From: Actinomycetota bacterium
GTDB lineage: Bacteria > Actinomycetota > Actinomycetes > S36-B12 > UBA10799
DNA length: 64,000 bases
Assembly: GCA_020636995.1 (NCBI GenBank)
Contig: JACJWU010000004.1
Location: 124,001 to 188,000, forward strand
Direction: 5' to 3'
Below the pieces are notes generated by a model that was given only the letters and a program-made list of their open reading frames with translations, did not search any database and was not told the DNA's origin. Below are positions 7,850 to 14,706 of the stretch, piece after piece. The translations under genes and the position numbers were made by a program. The stretch's first letter is position 1. Each line of letters begins with the position of its first letter.

Positions 7850-8693
7850 CGAGGCGATGACGACGAGCTCGGAGGTGGAGGTTCCGGTGCCCCCGGGGGT
7901 GGCCTTCTCGGTGTTCACCGACGAGCTGGACCTCTGGTGGGTCCGGGGCCCGATCAACCACTTCTCCGGAGGACGGATGCGGGCGATGCGCTGCGAGCCG
8001 GAGGTCGGCGGCCGGCTGCTCGAGGTGTACGACGAGGCGGGTGACGATGTCCTCGAGCTGGCGCGGGTCACGGCCTGGGAGCCGGGCCGCCGGCTGGCGC
8101 TGGAGAGCTCGCTCGACGACGTCGCCACGGAGGTGACCTTCGAGCCCGTCGGCGAGGGCACCCGGGTGCGCGTCGTGGCCACGGTTCCGGTCGGCGGGCG
8201 CGACGCCGGGGGGACGGTCTGGGCGCGGGTCGTGCCGAAGTGGTTCGGGCCGTGGGTCCGTCAGCGTGACGAGGCCCCGCGGTCGGTGCGCGACATCGCG
8301 CGGCTCGGCCTCACGGTGCGCTACGAGCGGCCGGCCGCCGCGGCCCGCTGGCTGGCCGACGTGTTCGGCTTCGACACCCCCGATTCGTTGCCGCGGGGTG
8401 AGGACCCGTTGCCGCACACCGACTACGGGCACCCGTGGCTCGAGCTGCGCGCCGGCGGGGCGTCGGTGGTCATCGAACCGCTGCCCGACGGCGAGAGTGC
8501 CCGCAGGGGCGGCGACCGCGACCTGCCCTGGGTGTACGTCGACGACGTCGAGGCGGTCCACCGGAGGGTGCGCGAGCGGGCCGGCGAGGCCGCTGCTGGG
8601 ACGCTGGGGAGCCCGTGGGGGCTGCCGTTCTTCGACGCCACGGACTGCGAGGGGCGCCGCTGGCGCTTCGCCCAGGCCCGCCCGACGATGTGA
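7830..8693 (+). CDS. SRPBCC (AHSA1-like) domain fused to VOC/glyoxalase domain
   Basis: The protein is 287 aa. Residues about 10-135 form an AHSA1/SRPBCC ligand-binding domain (VEVPVPPGVAFSVFTDELDLWW at the start, then WEPGRRLALE, then VTFEPVGEGTRVRV). Residues about 160-285 form a vicinal-oxygen-chelate domain (LGLTVRYERPAAAARWLADVFGF, ending FDATDCEGRRWRFAQARP). The pairing with an ArsR gene is common for such proteins, which may bind or modify a small hydrophobic compound sensed by the operon; the compound is unknown. It overlaps the ArsR gene by 20 bp and is surely co-expressed with it. Both lie between IS5-type ends and share unusually GC-rich codons. Confidence 0.82.
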   Translation: MAGTGRDEAMTTSSEVEVPVPPGVAFSVFTDELDLWWVRGPINHFSGGRMRAMRCEPEVGGRLLEVYDEAGDDVLELARVTAWEPGRRLALESSLDDVATEVTFEPVGEGTRVRVVATVPVGGRDAGGTVWARVVPKWFGPWVRQRDEAPRSVRDIARLGLTVRYERPAAAARWLADVFGFDTPDSLPRGEDPLPHTDYGHPWLELRAGGASVVIEPLPDGESARRGGDRDLPWVYVDDVEAVHRRVRERAGEAAAGTLGSPWGLPFFDATDCEGRRWRFAQARPTM

Positions 8694-8702
8694 GCCGCCG
8701 CG

Positions 8703-8750
8703 TCAGACGACGCAGAGCTCGTTGCCCTCGGGGTCGCGCAGAGGGCGCCA
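8703..8750 (-). pseudogene. 3' remnant of a VOC/glyoxalase-type gene
   Basis: Read on the minus strand this stretch encodes WRPLRDPEGNELCVV followed by a TGA stop at 8703-8705. The pattern 'RDPxGNxxxV' at the very end is the classic C-terminus of VOC-superfamily proteins. The frame is cut at about 8750, just before the inverted IS end (8755-8783). This is a 16-codon fossil of a second glyoxalase-like gene, probably removed when the unit formed. Confidence 0.7.
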
Positions 8751-8754
8751 CCCT

Positions 8755-8783
8755 CACGCTCAAGTTATGGAGACACGCCCTAG
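8755..8783 (-). repeat. Inverted copy of the IS5-family left end
   Basis: The sequence is the reverse complement of 6440-6468 with one mismatch. Homology stops abruptly on the inner side, so no transposase accompanies this end. Together with 6440-6468 it brackets a 2.34-kb segment holding the IS, the ArsR regulator, the SRPBCC-VOC gene and the VOC remnant. Confidence 0.88.
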
Positions 8784-8794
8784 CCGCAGGCCCT

Positions 8795-8974
8795 CCGGTG
8801 AGAGAAACGGCACTCCGGTGAGAGATCGGCATCCCGGTTAGAGAAACTGCACTCCGGTGAGAGATCGGCATCTTGGTTAGAGATACGGCACTCCGGTTAG
8901 CCCTATACGGCCGTGGGACTCTAACCAACCTGCCGCCGACTAACCAACCTGCCGATCTCTCACCAGAGTGCCGG
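8795..8974. repeat. Array of about 20-bp units, direct then inverted
   Basis: Five units and a partial sixth start at 8795, 8815, 8834, 8854, 8873 and 8893. Each has the form CCGGTKAGAGA followed by an A/T-rich pair and CGGCACT or CGGCATC. Lengths alternate 20 and 19 bp, giving a higher-order period of 39 bp. After a 20-bp gap, 8921-8974 carries the same units in inverse orientation (CTAACCAACCTGCCG twice, then ATCTCTCACCAGAGTGCCG). The whole could fold into a long hairpin. It lies between the IS-bounded unit and the 3' end of the membrane gene at 8992. There are no unique spacers, so this is not a CRISPR array. Confidence 0.8.
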
Positions 8975-8991
8975 CGCCGGGCCCAACCGGC

Positions 8992-9633
8992 CTAGATCCA
9001 GCCGAGTACACCCGCGAACACCACCAGCATCAGCGCGTCGATCGCGAACAGTGACCCGATCAGCCGGACCTGGCGCTTCGGCGGCCAGTCGTAGGCGAGG
9101 AAGGCCGCGAGGAAGAACGGGATGTAGACGAACACGAACACCGGTAGCGGCCCCCACCAGGGATAGACCCACACGAAAGCGGGCGTCATCGCGAGGAAGA
9201 TCTCGAAGATGGCGAAGAACGCCGCCCAACCGATCGCGAACGCCCACCGGTTCGGGATGCCGAGGATCTTCATCCCGGGGTCGGCGGGCAGGAACTTGCT
9301 GGCGACCAGACCCGCCACCGAGAACATCAGGCTCAGTTCGACACCGACCCCGACCAGAAGCAGGAACGAGGTTCCTGTGGGCACGGTCCACAACGCGTGA
9401 TCCGTGAAGTGCTGGACCAGCGCGTTCACGATCTCGGCGAACCAGTGCACGCTGTATAGCGCCAGCCCCGCGGCGATGCCCTTCCAGTTCCGGTTCGCGT
9501 ACTCGTTGCCGTAGATGTACATGACCAGCGCCAGCATCGGGATGACGTACCACTGGAAAGCCGCGCCGTTTCGCAGCAGTTCGAGCGCCTGCGCGGTGGC
9601 CTCCGGATTGTTCACCCGTCCAGCATGGGGCAT
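8992..9633 (-). CDS. Polytopic membrane protein of unknown function
   Basis: The product is 213 aa if it starts at ATG 9633; a GTG at 9615 is nearly as good. Six or so hydrophobic helices are visible, including WYVIPMLALVMYIYG, SFLLLVGVGVELSLMF, FAIGWAAFFAIFEIFL, FVFVYIPFFLAAFLAY and a C-terminal LFAIDALMLVVFAGVLGWI. A conserved-looking GNEYANRNW loop follows the first helix. I do not recognise the family. It is divergent from the HMG-CoA reductase gene with about 46 bp between starts, so the two share a promoter region and may be co-regulated. Confidence 0.7.
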   Translation of the reverse strand: MPHAGRVNNPEATAQALELLRNGAAFQWYVIPMLALVMYIYGNEYANRNWKGIAAGLALYSVHWFAEIVNALVQHFTDHALWTVPTGTSFLLLVGVGVELSLMFSVAGLVASKFLPADPGMKILGIPNRWAFAIGWAAFFAIFEIFLAMTPAFVWVYPWWGPLPVFVFVYIPFFLAAFLAYDWPPKRQVRLIGSLFAIDALMLVVFAGVLGWI

Positions 9634-9679
9634 CGGGAACGGCTGACGGTCCCGGCGCGCGGGGCATACCCTCGAGCCC

Positions 9680-10840
9680 ATGAGCAACCGGCGCCCGGTC
9701 CCCCGGGACCCCGACAACGACTACACCCGCGACCAGGCGTCGGCACGCCGCGACTTCACCGGCACCGATCTGACCCATGTCGGTTCGTACTCATTCGACC
9801 CGGAGGTGTTGCCGGGCAACATCGAGAACTTCATCGGTGTCGCCCAGGTTCCGATCGGGCTGGCCGGGCCGCTGCGGGTGAACGGGGAGTACGCCGACGG
9901 GGAGTACTACGTGCCGCTGGCCACGACCGAGGGCACGCTGGTCGCCAGCTACAACCGCGGGATGCGGCTGCTGTCCGAGGCCGGCGGGGTGACGACCACG
10001 GTGGTGGACGACCGCATGCAGCGGGCACCGGTGTTCATCCTCGACGACGCCCGGCAGTCGCGGGATCTTGCGGCGTGGATCCGGGCGCACCACAACGAGA
10101 TCCGCGCGGCTGCCGAATCCACCACCAGCATCGGCAAGCTCATCGAGGTCGAGCAGTATCACGTCGGGCCGCTGTTGTACCTGCGCTTCGACTACACGAC
10201 CGGCGACGCCGCGGGCCAGAACATGGTGGGCCGGGCGACGTGGGCGGCGTGCGAGTGGATCGCCGCCAACCACCCGCAGCACCCGCGCTACGTGCTGTCC
10301 GGAGCCATCGACACGGACAAGAAGCACTCACAGCTCAACGTCCTGCGGACACGCGGCAAGCGGGTCGTGGCCGAGGCTACGATTCCGGCAGGCCTGCTCG
10401 AGGAGCGGATGGGGGTCACGCCGATGCAGTTGTTCCGCATGCGGCAGGTCAGCCAGGCCGGAGGGATCCTCGCAGGCAGCGCGAACTACGGCGCGCATGC
10501 GGCGAACGGGCTCGCCGCGCTGTTCATCGCTACCGGCCAGGACGCGGCGAACGTCGCCGAGTCCCATACCGCCATCACCTACTCGCAACTCACCGAGGAC
10601 GGGGACTACTACTGGTCGATCACCCTGCCTGCGCTCATCGTGGCCACCGTCGGAGGTGGGACGGGACTTCCGACCCAGCGGGAGTGCCTGGAGTTGCTCG
10701 GGTGCGCCGGGCCCGGGCGGGCGAAGGCTTTCGCAGAGATCTGCGCGGCGGTGGTTCTCGCCGGCGAGGTCTCGTTGGCCAGCGCCGTCCTCGCCGGGGA
10801 CTGGGTGACCAGCCACGAGCGGCTGGGGAGGAACCGTTAG
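9680..10840 (+). CDS. hmgR: Class I hydroxymethylglutaryl-CoA reductase
   Basis: The protein is 386 aa, the size of the soluble catalytic domain. It would reduce HMG-CoA to mevalonate with NADPH, the committed step of the mevalonate pathway. All four catalytic positions are visible: Glu84 in TTEGTLVASYNRG, Lys215 in DTDKK, Asp288 in GQDAANVAES and His379 in TSHERLGRN. ENFIG and GGGTGLPTQ also match. The spacing agrees with class I (eukaryote/Streptomyces-type) enzymes rather than class II. No other mevalonate gene is adjacent, and most Actinobacteria use the MEP pathway. It may supply a specialised isoprenoid route. The divergent neighbour is a membrane protein. Confidence 0.93.
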   Translation: MSNRRPVPRDPDNDYTRDQASARRDFTGTDLTHVGSYSFDPEVLPGNIENFIGVAQVPIGLAGPLRVNGEYADGEYYVPLATTEGTLVASYNRGMRLLSEAGGVTTTVVDDRMQRAPVFILDDARQSRDLAAWIRAHHNEIRAAAESTTSIGKLIEVEQYHVGPLLYLRFDYTTGDAAGQNMVGRATWAACEWIAANHPQHPRYVLSGAIDTDKKHSQLNVLRTRGKRVVAEATIPAGLLEERMGVTPMQLFRMRQVSQAGGILAGSANYGAHAANGLAALFIATGQDAANVAESHTAITYSQLTEDGDYYWSITLPALIVATVGGGTGLPTQRECLELLGCAGPGRAKAFAEICAAVVLAGEVSLASAVLAGDWVTSHERLGRNR

Positions 10841-10882
10841 AGGGATTCCGGCCGAAGTGGATCTTGGCTAGCCTGTCGCCCC

Positions 10883-12859
10883 ATGAAGCCCCGCCGCCTG
10901 GCCTTCGCCGCCGTCCCCGCCGCCGCTCTGCTGGTGAGCAGCGCCGCGGCAGCAACCGTGTGGACCGTCGACTGGTCCGCGGCCCAAGCCATCTCGAGCA
11001 CTCCAGTGACCGGGGCAGGCCCGCAGAACGGCGCGCTCGCGGCGTCCGCGGATGGAGCTGATGCCGTGGCCGTGTGGGCTCAGTATCAAGGCGACTCGAA
11101 GTACCAGGTGTGGTCGACCCACACCTCTGATGGCGGCTCGACGTGGGCGACACCTGCTGCGCTGTCCGCCGCTGGTGCGAACGCGGAGTTCACGGATGTG
11201 ACTGTGTCAGCGAACGGTCAGCGAGCCACTGCTATCTGGTACGTCTCCGTCCCGGCGCCCCCACCACCGCCGACCGGGGACTACGTGCGGACGGCATCCA
11301 GCGAGGACGGTGGCGCCACATGGTCGGCCACGACGATCGCGGGCCCCATCTCCGCATCCCGCAACCCCCACATCGCGGGGTCGGCCGACGGGACCCGCCT
11401 GGTGGCTGTGTGGGGTGAGGTCGATGGGAGCGCCGACGTCCCCAGGACCTCGGTGAGCGCCGACGGCGGGGACACCTGGTCCGCACCCACCGACCTGGAT
11501 ACGGACTTCGGCGATGCCGTGCTGGCGATGTCGACGGACGGCTCCACGGTCGTCGCCGCATACGAGAAGTACGACGGATCGAACAGCCGGATCCTCACCC
11601 GGACCAGTTCGGACGGCGGGTTGACCTGGAACTCCCCCGAGACGCTCTCAGATGCGGGCGAGAACGCAGGTCAGCCGCAGATCGTCCTGTCCGACGACGG
11701 CTCCCGCGTGGCCGTCGCGTGGATTCAGTACGGGGGGTCCGACTCGCGGGTGCAAGCAAGCTTCTCCGCTGACTCCGGGGTTTCCTGGACCGCACCCGAA
11801 ACGATGTCCGCGGCCGGGCTCGAGGCGAACACCGTGGCCATCGACGGTTCCGCAGACGGCCAGGCCATGACGGTGGCCTGGCAGATCGAGGCCTCTCCGG
11901 GATACCGGGTCCAGTCGCGATCCAGTACGAATGCCGGGGCAGCATGGTCGGCGACCGCCACCCACTCCGCCGAGGAGTTGGCCGCTGACGACCCCGACGT
12001 CGCCGTCTCCGGCGACGGAACGACCGCGGCCATCGCGTGGTACCGGATCATCGACTCCAACCCGAGCCGCATGGAAGTCGTGACGAGCGCGGACCGTGGT
12101 GCGACGTGGAGCGGACCGGAGGCCTTGTCGGACACCGCGTTCGATGCCAGCGAACCCCTGGTGACCATGTCCGCCAGCGGACGCCGACTCCTCACCACGT
12201 GGGCTGGCGCAGACAGCACCGACACCCTCATCCGCGCCTCGACCGGCGTGCTGCGTACGGTGCCCGGGGTTCCGACCGGCGTCACTGCGACAGCCGGCGA
12301 CGCAGTGGCCGCCGCTTCGTGGAACCCGCCCGCTGACGACGGTGGTTCGCCGATCACCGGCTACACGGCAATGTCGTCTCCGGGTGGTCAATCGTGTACG
12401 TCGGTTGGCACCTCGTGCACGATCACAGGGTTGAGCAACGGCACGGCGTACACCGTCACGGTCACGGCCAGCAACGCGATCGGTACTGGGCCCGCCAGTG
12501 CGGCCAGCAACATCGTGACACCCACGGCCCCACCCGCCCCGTCCCCAACCCCGACTCCGGAGCCCGAACCGGAGACGACCAAGGTCAAGGCCAAAGCCGT
12601 CAAGAGCGACAGCAAACTCAAGGTCACCATCAAGCCCGATCTCGGCAAGAAGAAGCAGTGGGAGTTCGTCATCAAGGTCAAGAAGAAGGGCGACTGGAAG
12701 ACGATCAAAACCAAGAAGGACAAGACCAAGGTCTATGAGACCGAGGGCTCGGATCACACGATGACCGTTGACCTCGACGAGGGGAAGTACAAGGCGAAGA
12801 GCAAGGAAGCCCGTGGCTACCTCGCCGACACCAGTGATGTGGTAAAGCTCAAGAAGTAG
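10883..12859 (+). CDS. Secreted Asp-box (BNR) protein with Fn3 domain and Lys-rich tail
   Basis: The protein is 658 aa with a signal peptide (cleavage near SSAAA, residue 23). Residues about 40-430 hold seven Asp-box-type repeats of the form S-x-D-x-G-x-T-W (SDGGSTW, EDGGATW, ADGGDTW, SDGGLTW, ADSGVSW and two weaker copies), indicating a sialidase-like beta-propeller. The sialidase active-site Arg triad is not evident, so enzyme activity should not be assumed. A fibronectin type III domain follows (about 450-545). A Pro/Glu linker then leads to about 90 very Lys-rich residues ending VVKLKK. It is probably a surface or extracellular binding protein. Start ATG 10883. Confidence 0.8.
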   Translation: MKPRRLAFAAVPAAALLVSSAAAATVWTVDWSAAQAISSTPVTGAGPQNGALAASADGADAVAVWAQYQGDSKYQVWSTHTSDGGSTWATPAALSAAGANAEFTDVTVSANGQRATAIWYVSVPAPPPPPTGDYVRTASSEDGGATWSATTIAGPISASRNPHIAGSADGTRLVAVWGEVDGSADVPRTSVSADGGDTWSAPTDLDTDFGDAVLAMSTDGSTVVAAYEKYDGSNSRILTRTSSDGGLTWNSPETLSDAGENAGQPQIVLSDDGSRVAVAWIQYGGSDSRVQASFSADSGVSWTAPETMSAAGLEANTVAIDGSADGQAMTVAWQIEASPGYRVQSRSSTNAGAAWSATATHSAEELAADDPDVAVSGDGTTAAIAWYRIIDSNPSRMEVVTSADRGATWSGPEALSDTAFDASEPLVTMSASGRRLLTTWAGADSTDTLIRASTGVLRTVPGVPTGVTATAGDAVAAASWNPPADDGGSPITGYTAMSSPGGQSCTSVGTSCTITGLSNGTAYTVTVTASNAIGTGPASAASNIVTPTAPPAPSPTPTPEPEPETTKVKAKAVKSDSKLKVTIKPDLGKKKQWEFVIKVKKKGDWKTIKTKKDKTKVYETEGSDHTMTVDLDEGKYKAKSKEARGYLADTSDVVKLKK

Positions 12860-12870
12860 ACCCCCTCGTC

Positions 12871-12957
12871 TTTGTGACGATGGTGCGGGGGCGCCCAGCC
12901 GGTTTGGGACGAAGATGCTGGGTGCACGCCGGTGCCGACCCGCACCTTCGTGACAAA
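12871..12957. terminator. Long imperfect inverted repeat downstream of the Asp-box gene
   Basis: The arms 12871-12889 (TTTGTGACGATGGTGCGGG) and 12939-12957 are inverse copies with 17 of 19 matches, separated by 49 nt. The loop itself has complementary GC-rich stretches. The site begins 12 bp after the upstream stop and ends 65 bp before the next start. It could be a terminator, or a mobile palindromic repeat; there is no U-tract. Confidence 0.45.
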
Positions 12958-13021
12958 CGGGCCCCCAGGCATCGCAACTTCGCCACAATGGCTGGGCCTG
13001 TGCCGCCTACCATGGAACGCG

Positions 13022-14278
13022 ATGCCCGAACCCCTCGAACCACCCCAGCGGCCAGAGCCCGTGTTCACCTACGCCGCACCGTCCCTGGTCTACGGACCGG
13101 GGGCGATCCGCGACATCGCGTTCCACCTGCGTGACGCGCGGCGGGTGCTCATCGTCACCGATCGGGGGGTGGCGGCGACCGGCGCCGTGCAGCGCGTGAT
13201 CGACACCTTGGCCTGCCAGGTCGTCGTCTGGGACGACTCCCATGTGGAGCCGACCGACGAGAGCCTGCGACAGATCGCGGACTACGTGCGGCGGACCGGT
13301 CGCTGGGACGCGTTCATCGCGGTCGGGGGCGGGTCCAGCATCGACACCGCGAAGGCGGCGAACCTCATGTTCACCAACCCGGGTGACCTGCTCGACTACG
13401 TCAACGCACCGATCGGCGACGGCCGGACCCCCACCGAGCCGCTCAGGCCGCTGATCGCGGTGCCGACCACAACCGGGACCGGCTCGGAGAGCACCACTAT
13501 CTGCGTGCTCGACGTGCTCGACCGCCACGTGAAGACGGGCATCAGCCACGCTGCTCTTCGCCCGACGCTGGCGGTGGTGGATCCGGACCTGACCATGACC
13601 CAACCGCCGATGGTCACGGCCTGTGCAGGGCTGGACATCCTGTGCCACGCCTTGGAGAGCTACACGGCACGGCCCTACACCGGCTTCGAGGCGAAGACCG
13701 CCGAGCAACGCGTTCCCTACTGCGGCGCGAATCCCATCTCCGACATGTGGGCCGAACGTGCGCTGGCATTGATGGCGGAAGCGTTCATCCGCGCCGTGCG
13801 TGATGACGCCCCGGACGCGCGCGCCAAGATGGCTCTCGCGGCGACGCTGGCCGGGATGGGCTTCGGCAACGCCGGCGTGCACGTGCCGCATGCCAACGCG
13901 TACCCGATCGCCGGACGGGTGCGCGATTACCGACCACCGGACTACCCACAGGACGAACCCTTGATCCCGCACGGGATGGCCGTGGCACTGACCGCACCGG
14001 CGGCCCTGCGGACCACGTACCCGGCCTCCCCCGAACGGCACGAGTGGGCGGCCACACTGCTGGGTGCACGTGAAACCGGCCCCGAAGCTCTGCCGGGGGT
14101 CCTTCGTCGGATCATGACCGAGGTCGGGATGCCGAGCGGCCTGCGGGAGGTCGGCTACGCGCCCGCCGACATCCCGGATCTGGTGGCCGGCACCCGAGCG
14201 CAGCAGCGCCTGCTGGCGCTGGCCCCACTGGATCTGTCCGACGACGACCTGGCAGGCATTTTCGAGGAGTCACTGTGA
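13022..14278 (+). CDS. Iron-containing alcohol dehydrogenase, hydroxyacid-oxoacid transhydrogenase (ADHFE1)-like
   Basis: The protein is 418 aa from ATG 13022. The family transfers hydride from 4-hydroxybutyrate to 2-oxoglutarate, giving succinate semialdehyde and D-2-hydroxyglutarate. ADHFE1-specific stretches are present: VNAPIGDG, GLDILCHALESYTARPY, a CGANPISDMWA segment, and LAGMGFGNAGVHVPHANAYPIAG. GGGSSID (102-108) is the nucleotide site. The metal ligands include the His in CHALESY and the His in IPHGMAVAL. The gene overlaps the thioesterase by a GTGA junction and begins a four-gene coupled set with a sulfatase and a membrane protein. Specificity is by resemblance only. Confidence 0.82.
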   Translation: MPEPLEPPQRPEPVFTYAAPSLVYGPGAIRDIAFHLRDARRVLIVTDRGVAATGAVQRVIDTLACQVVVWDDSHVEPTDESLRQIADYVRRTGRWDAFIAVGGGSSIDTAKAANLMFTNPGDLLDYVNAPIGDGRTPTEPLRPLIAVPTTTGTGSESTTICVLDVLDRHVKTGISHAALRPTLAVVDPDLTMTQPPMVTACAGLDILCHALESYTARPYTGFEAKTAEQRVPYCGANPISDMWAERALALMAEAFIRAVRDDAPDARAKMALAATLAGMGFGNAGVHVPHANAYPIAGRVRDYRPPDYPQDEPLIPHGMAVALTAPAALRTTYPASPERHEWAATLLGARETGPEALPGVLRRIMTEVGMPSGLREVGYAPADIPDLVAGTRAQQRLLALAPLDLSDDDLAGIFEESL

Positions 14279-14706
14279 AGCCCACCCGCGAGGACTTCCC
14301 GATCGTGTACACGATGACCACCCGATGGAACGACAACGACCATTACGGCCATATGAACAACGCCACGTATTTCGAGTACATCGACACCGCCGTCAACGGC
14401 TGGCTCATCGAGAGGACCGGCGCGGACATCCGCGAACTCGCGGCCATCGGAATCGTGGCCAGCACGGGGTGCGACTACTACGCGGAGATCGGCTTTCCGG
14501 CCACCATCGAGGTCGGCCTGGCAACCACTCGGATAGGGACCTCGAGCATCACCTACCAACTGGGGGTCTTCCGCGCCGGCGACCCGAAACTGCGCGCGCT
14601 CGCCCGCTTCGTGCACGTCTATGTCGATGCCGACACCCGGCGCCCAGTACCGATCCCGGACGGGATTCGGGCGGCGGTCGAGTCACTTCCGAAGTTGGAG
14701 GGCTGA
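14275..14706 (+). CDS. Acyl-CoA thioesterase, hotdog fold (4HBT-like)
   Basis: The protein is 143 aa with start GTG 14275, overlapping the previous stop. The hotdog thioesterase signature is clear in RWNDNDHYGHMNNATYFEY, with the Asp/His region that lines the active site in 4-hydroxybenzoyl-CoA thioesterase-like enzymes. It would hydrolyse an acyl-CoA to free acid and CoA. Placement after a 4-hydroxybutyrate-type dehydrogenase suggests a short hydroxyacyl- or dicarboxyl-CoA, which is inference. Its TGA overlaps the sulfatase ATG (TGATG at 14704-14708). Confidence 0.85.
   Translation: MKPTREDFPIVYTMTTRWNDNDHYGHMNNATYFEYIDTAVNGWLIERTGADIRELAAIGIVASTGCDYYAEIGFPATIEVGLATTRIGTSSITYQLGVFRAGDPKLRALARFVHVYVDADTRRPVPIPDGIRAAVESLPKLEG

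Noticed and set aside
8795..8974. Considered as a CRISPR array
   Set aside because: Units are contiguous, without unique spacers of constant length, only 19-20 bp long, and the second half is inverted. No cas genes are present.
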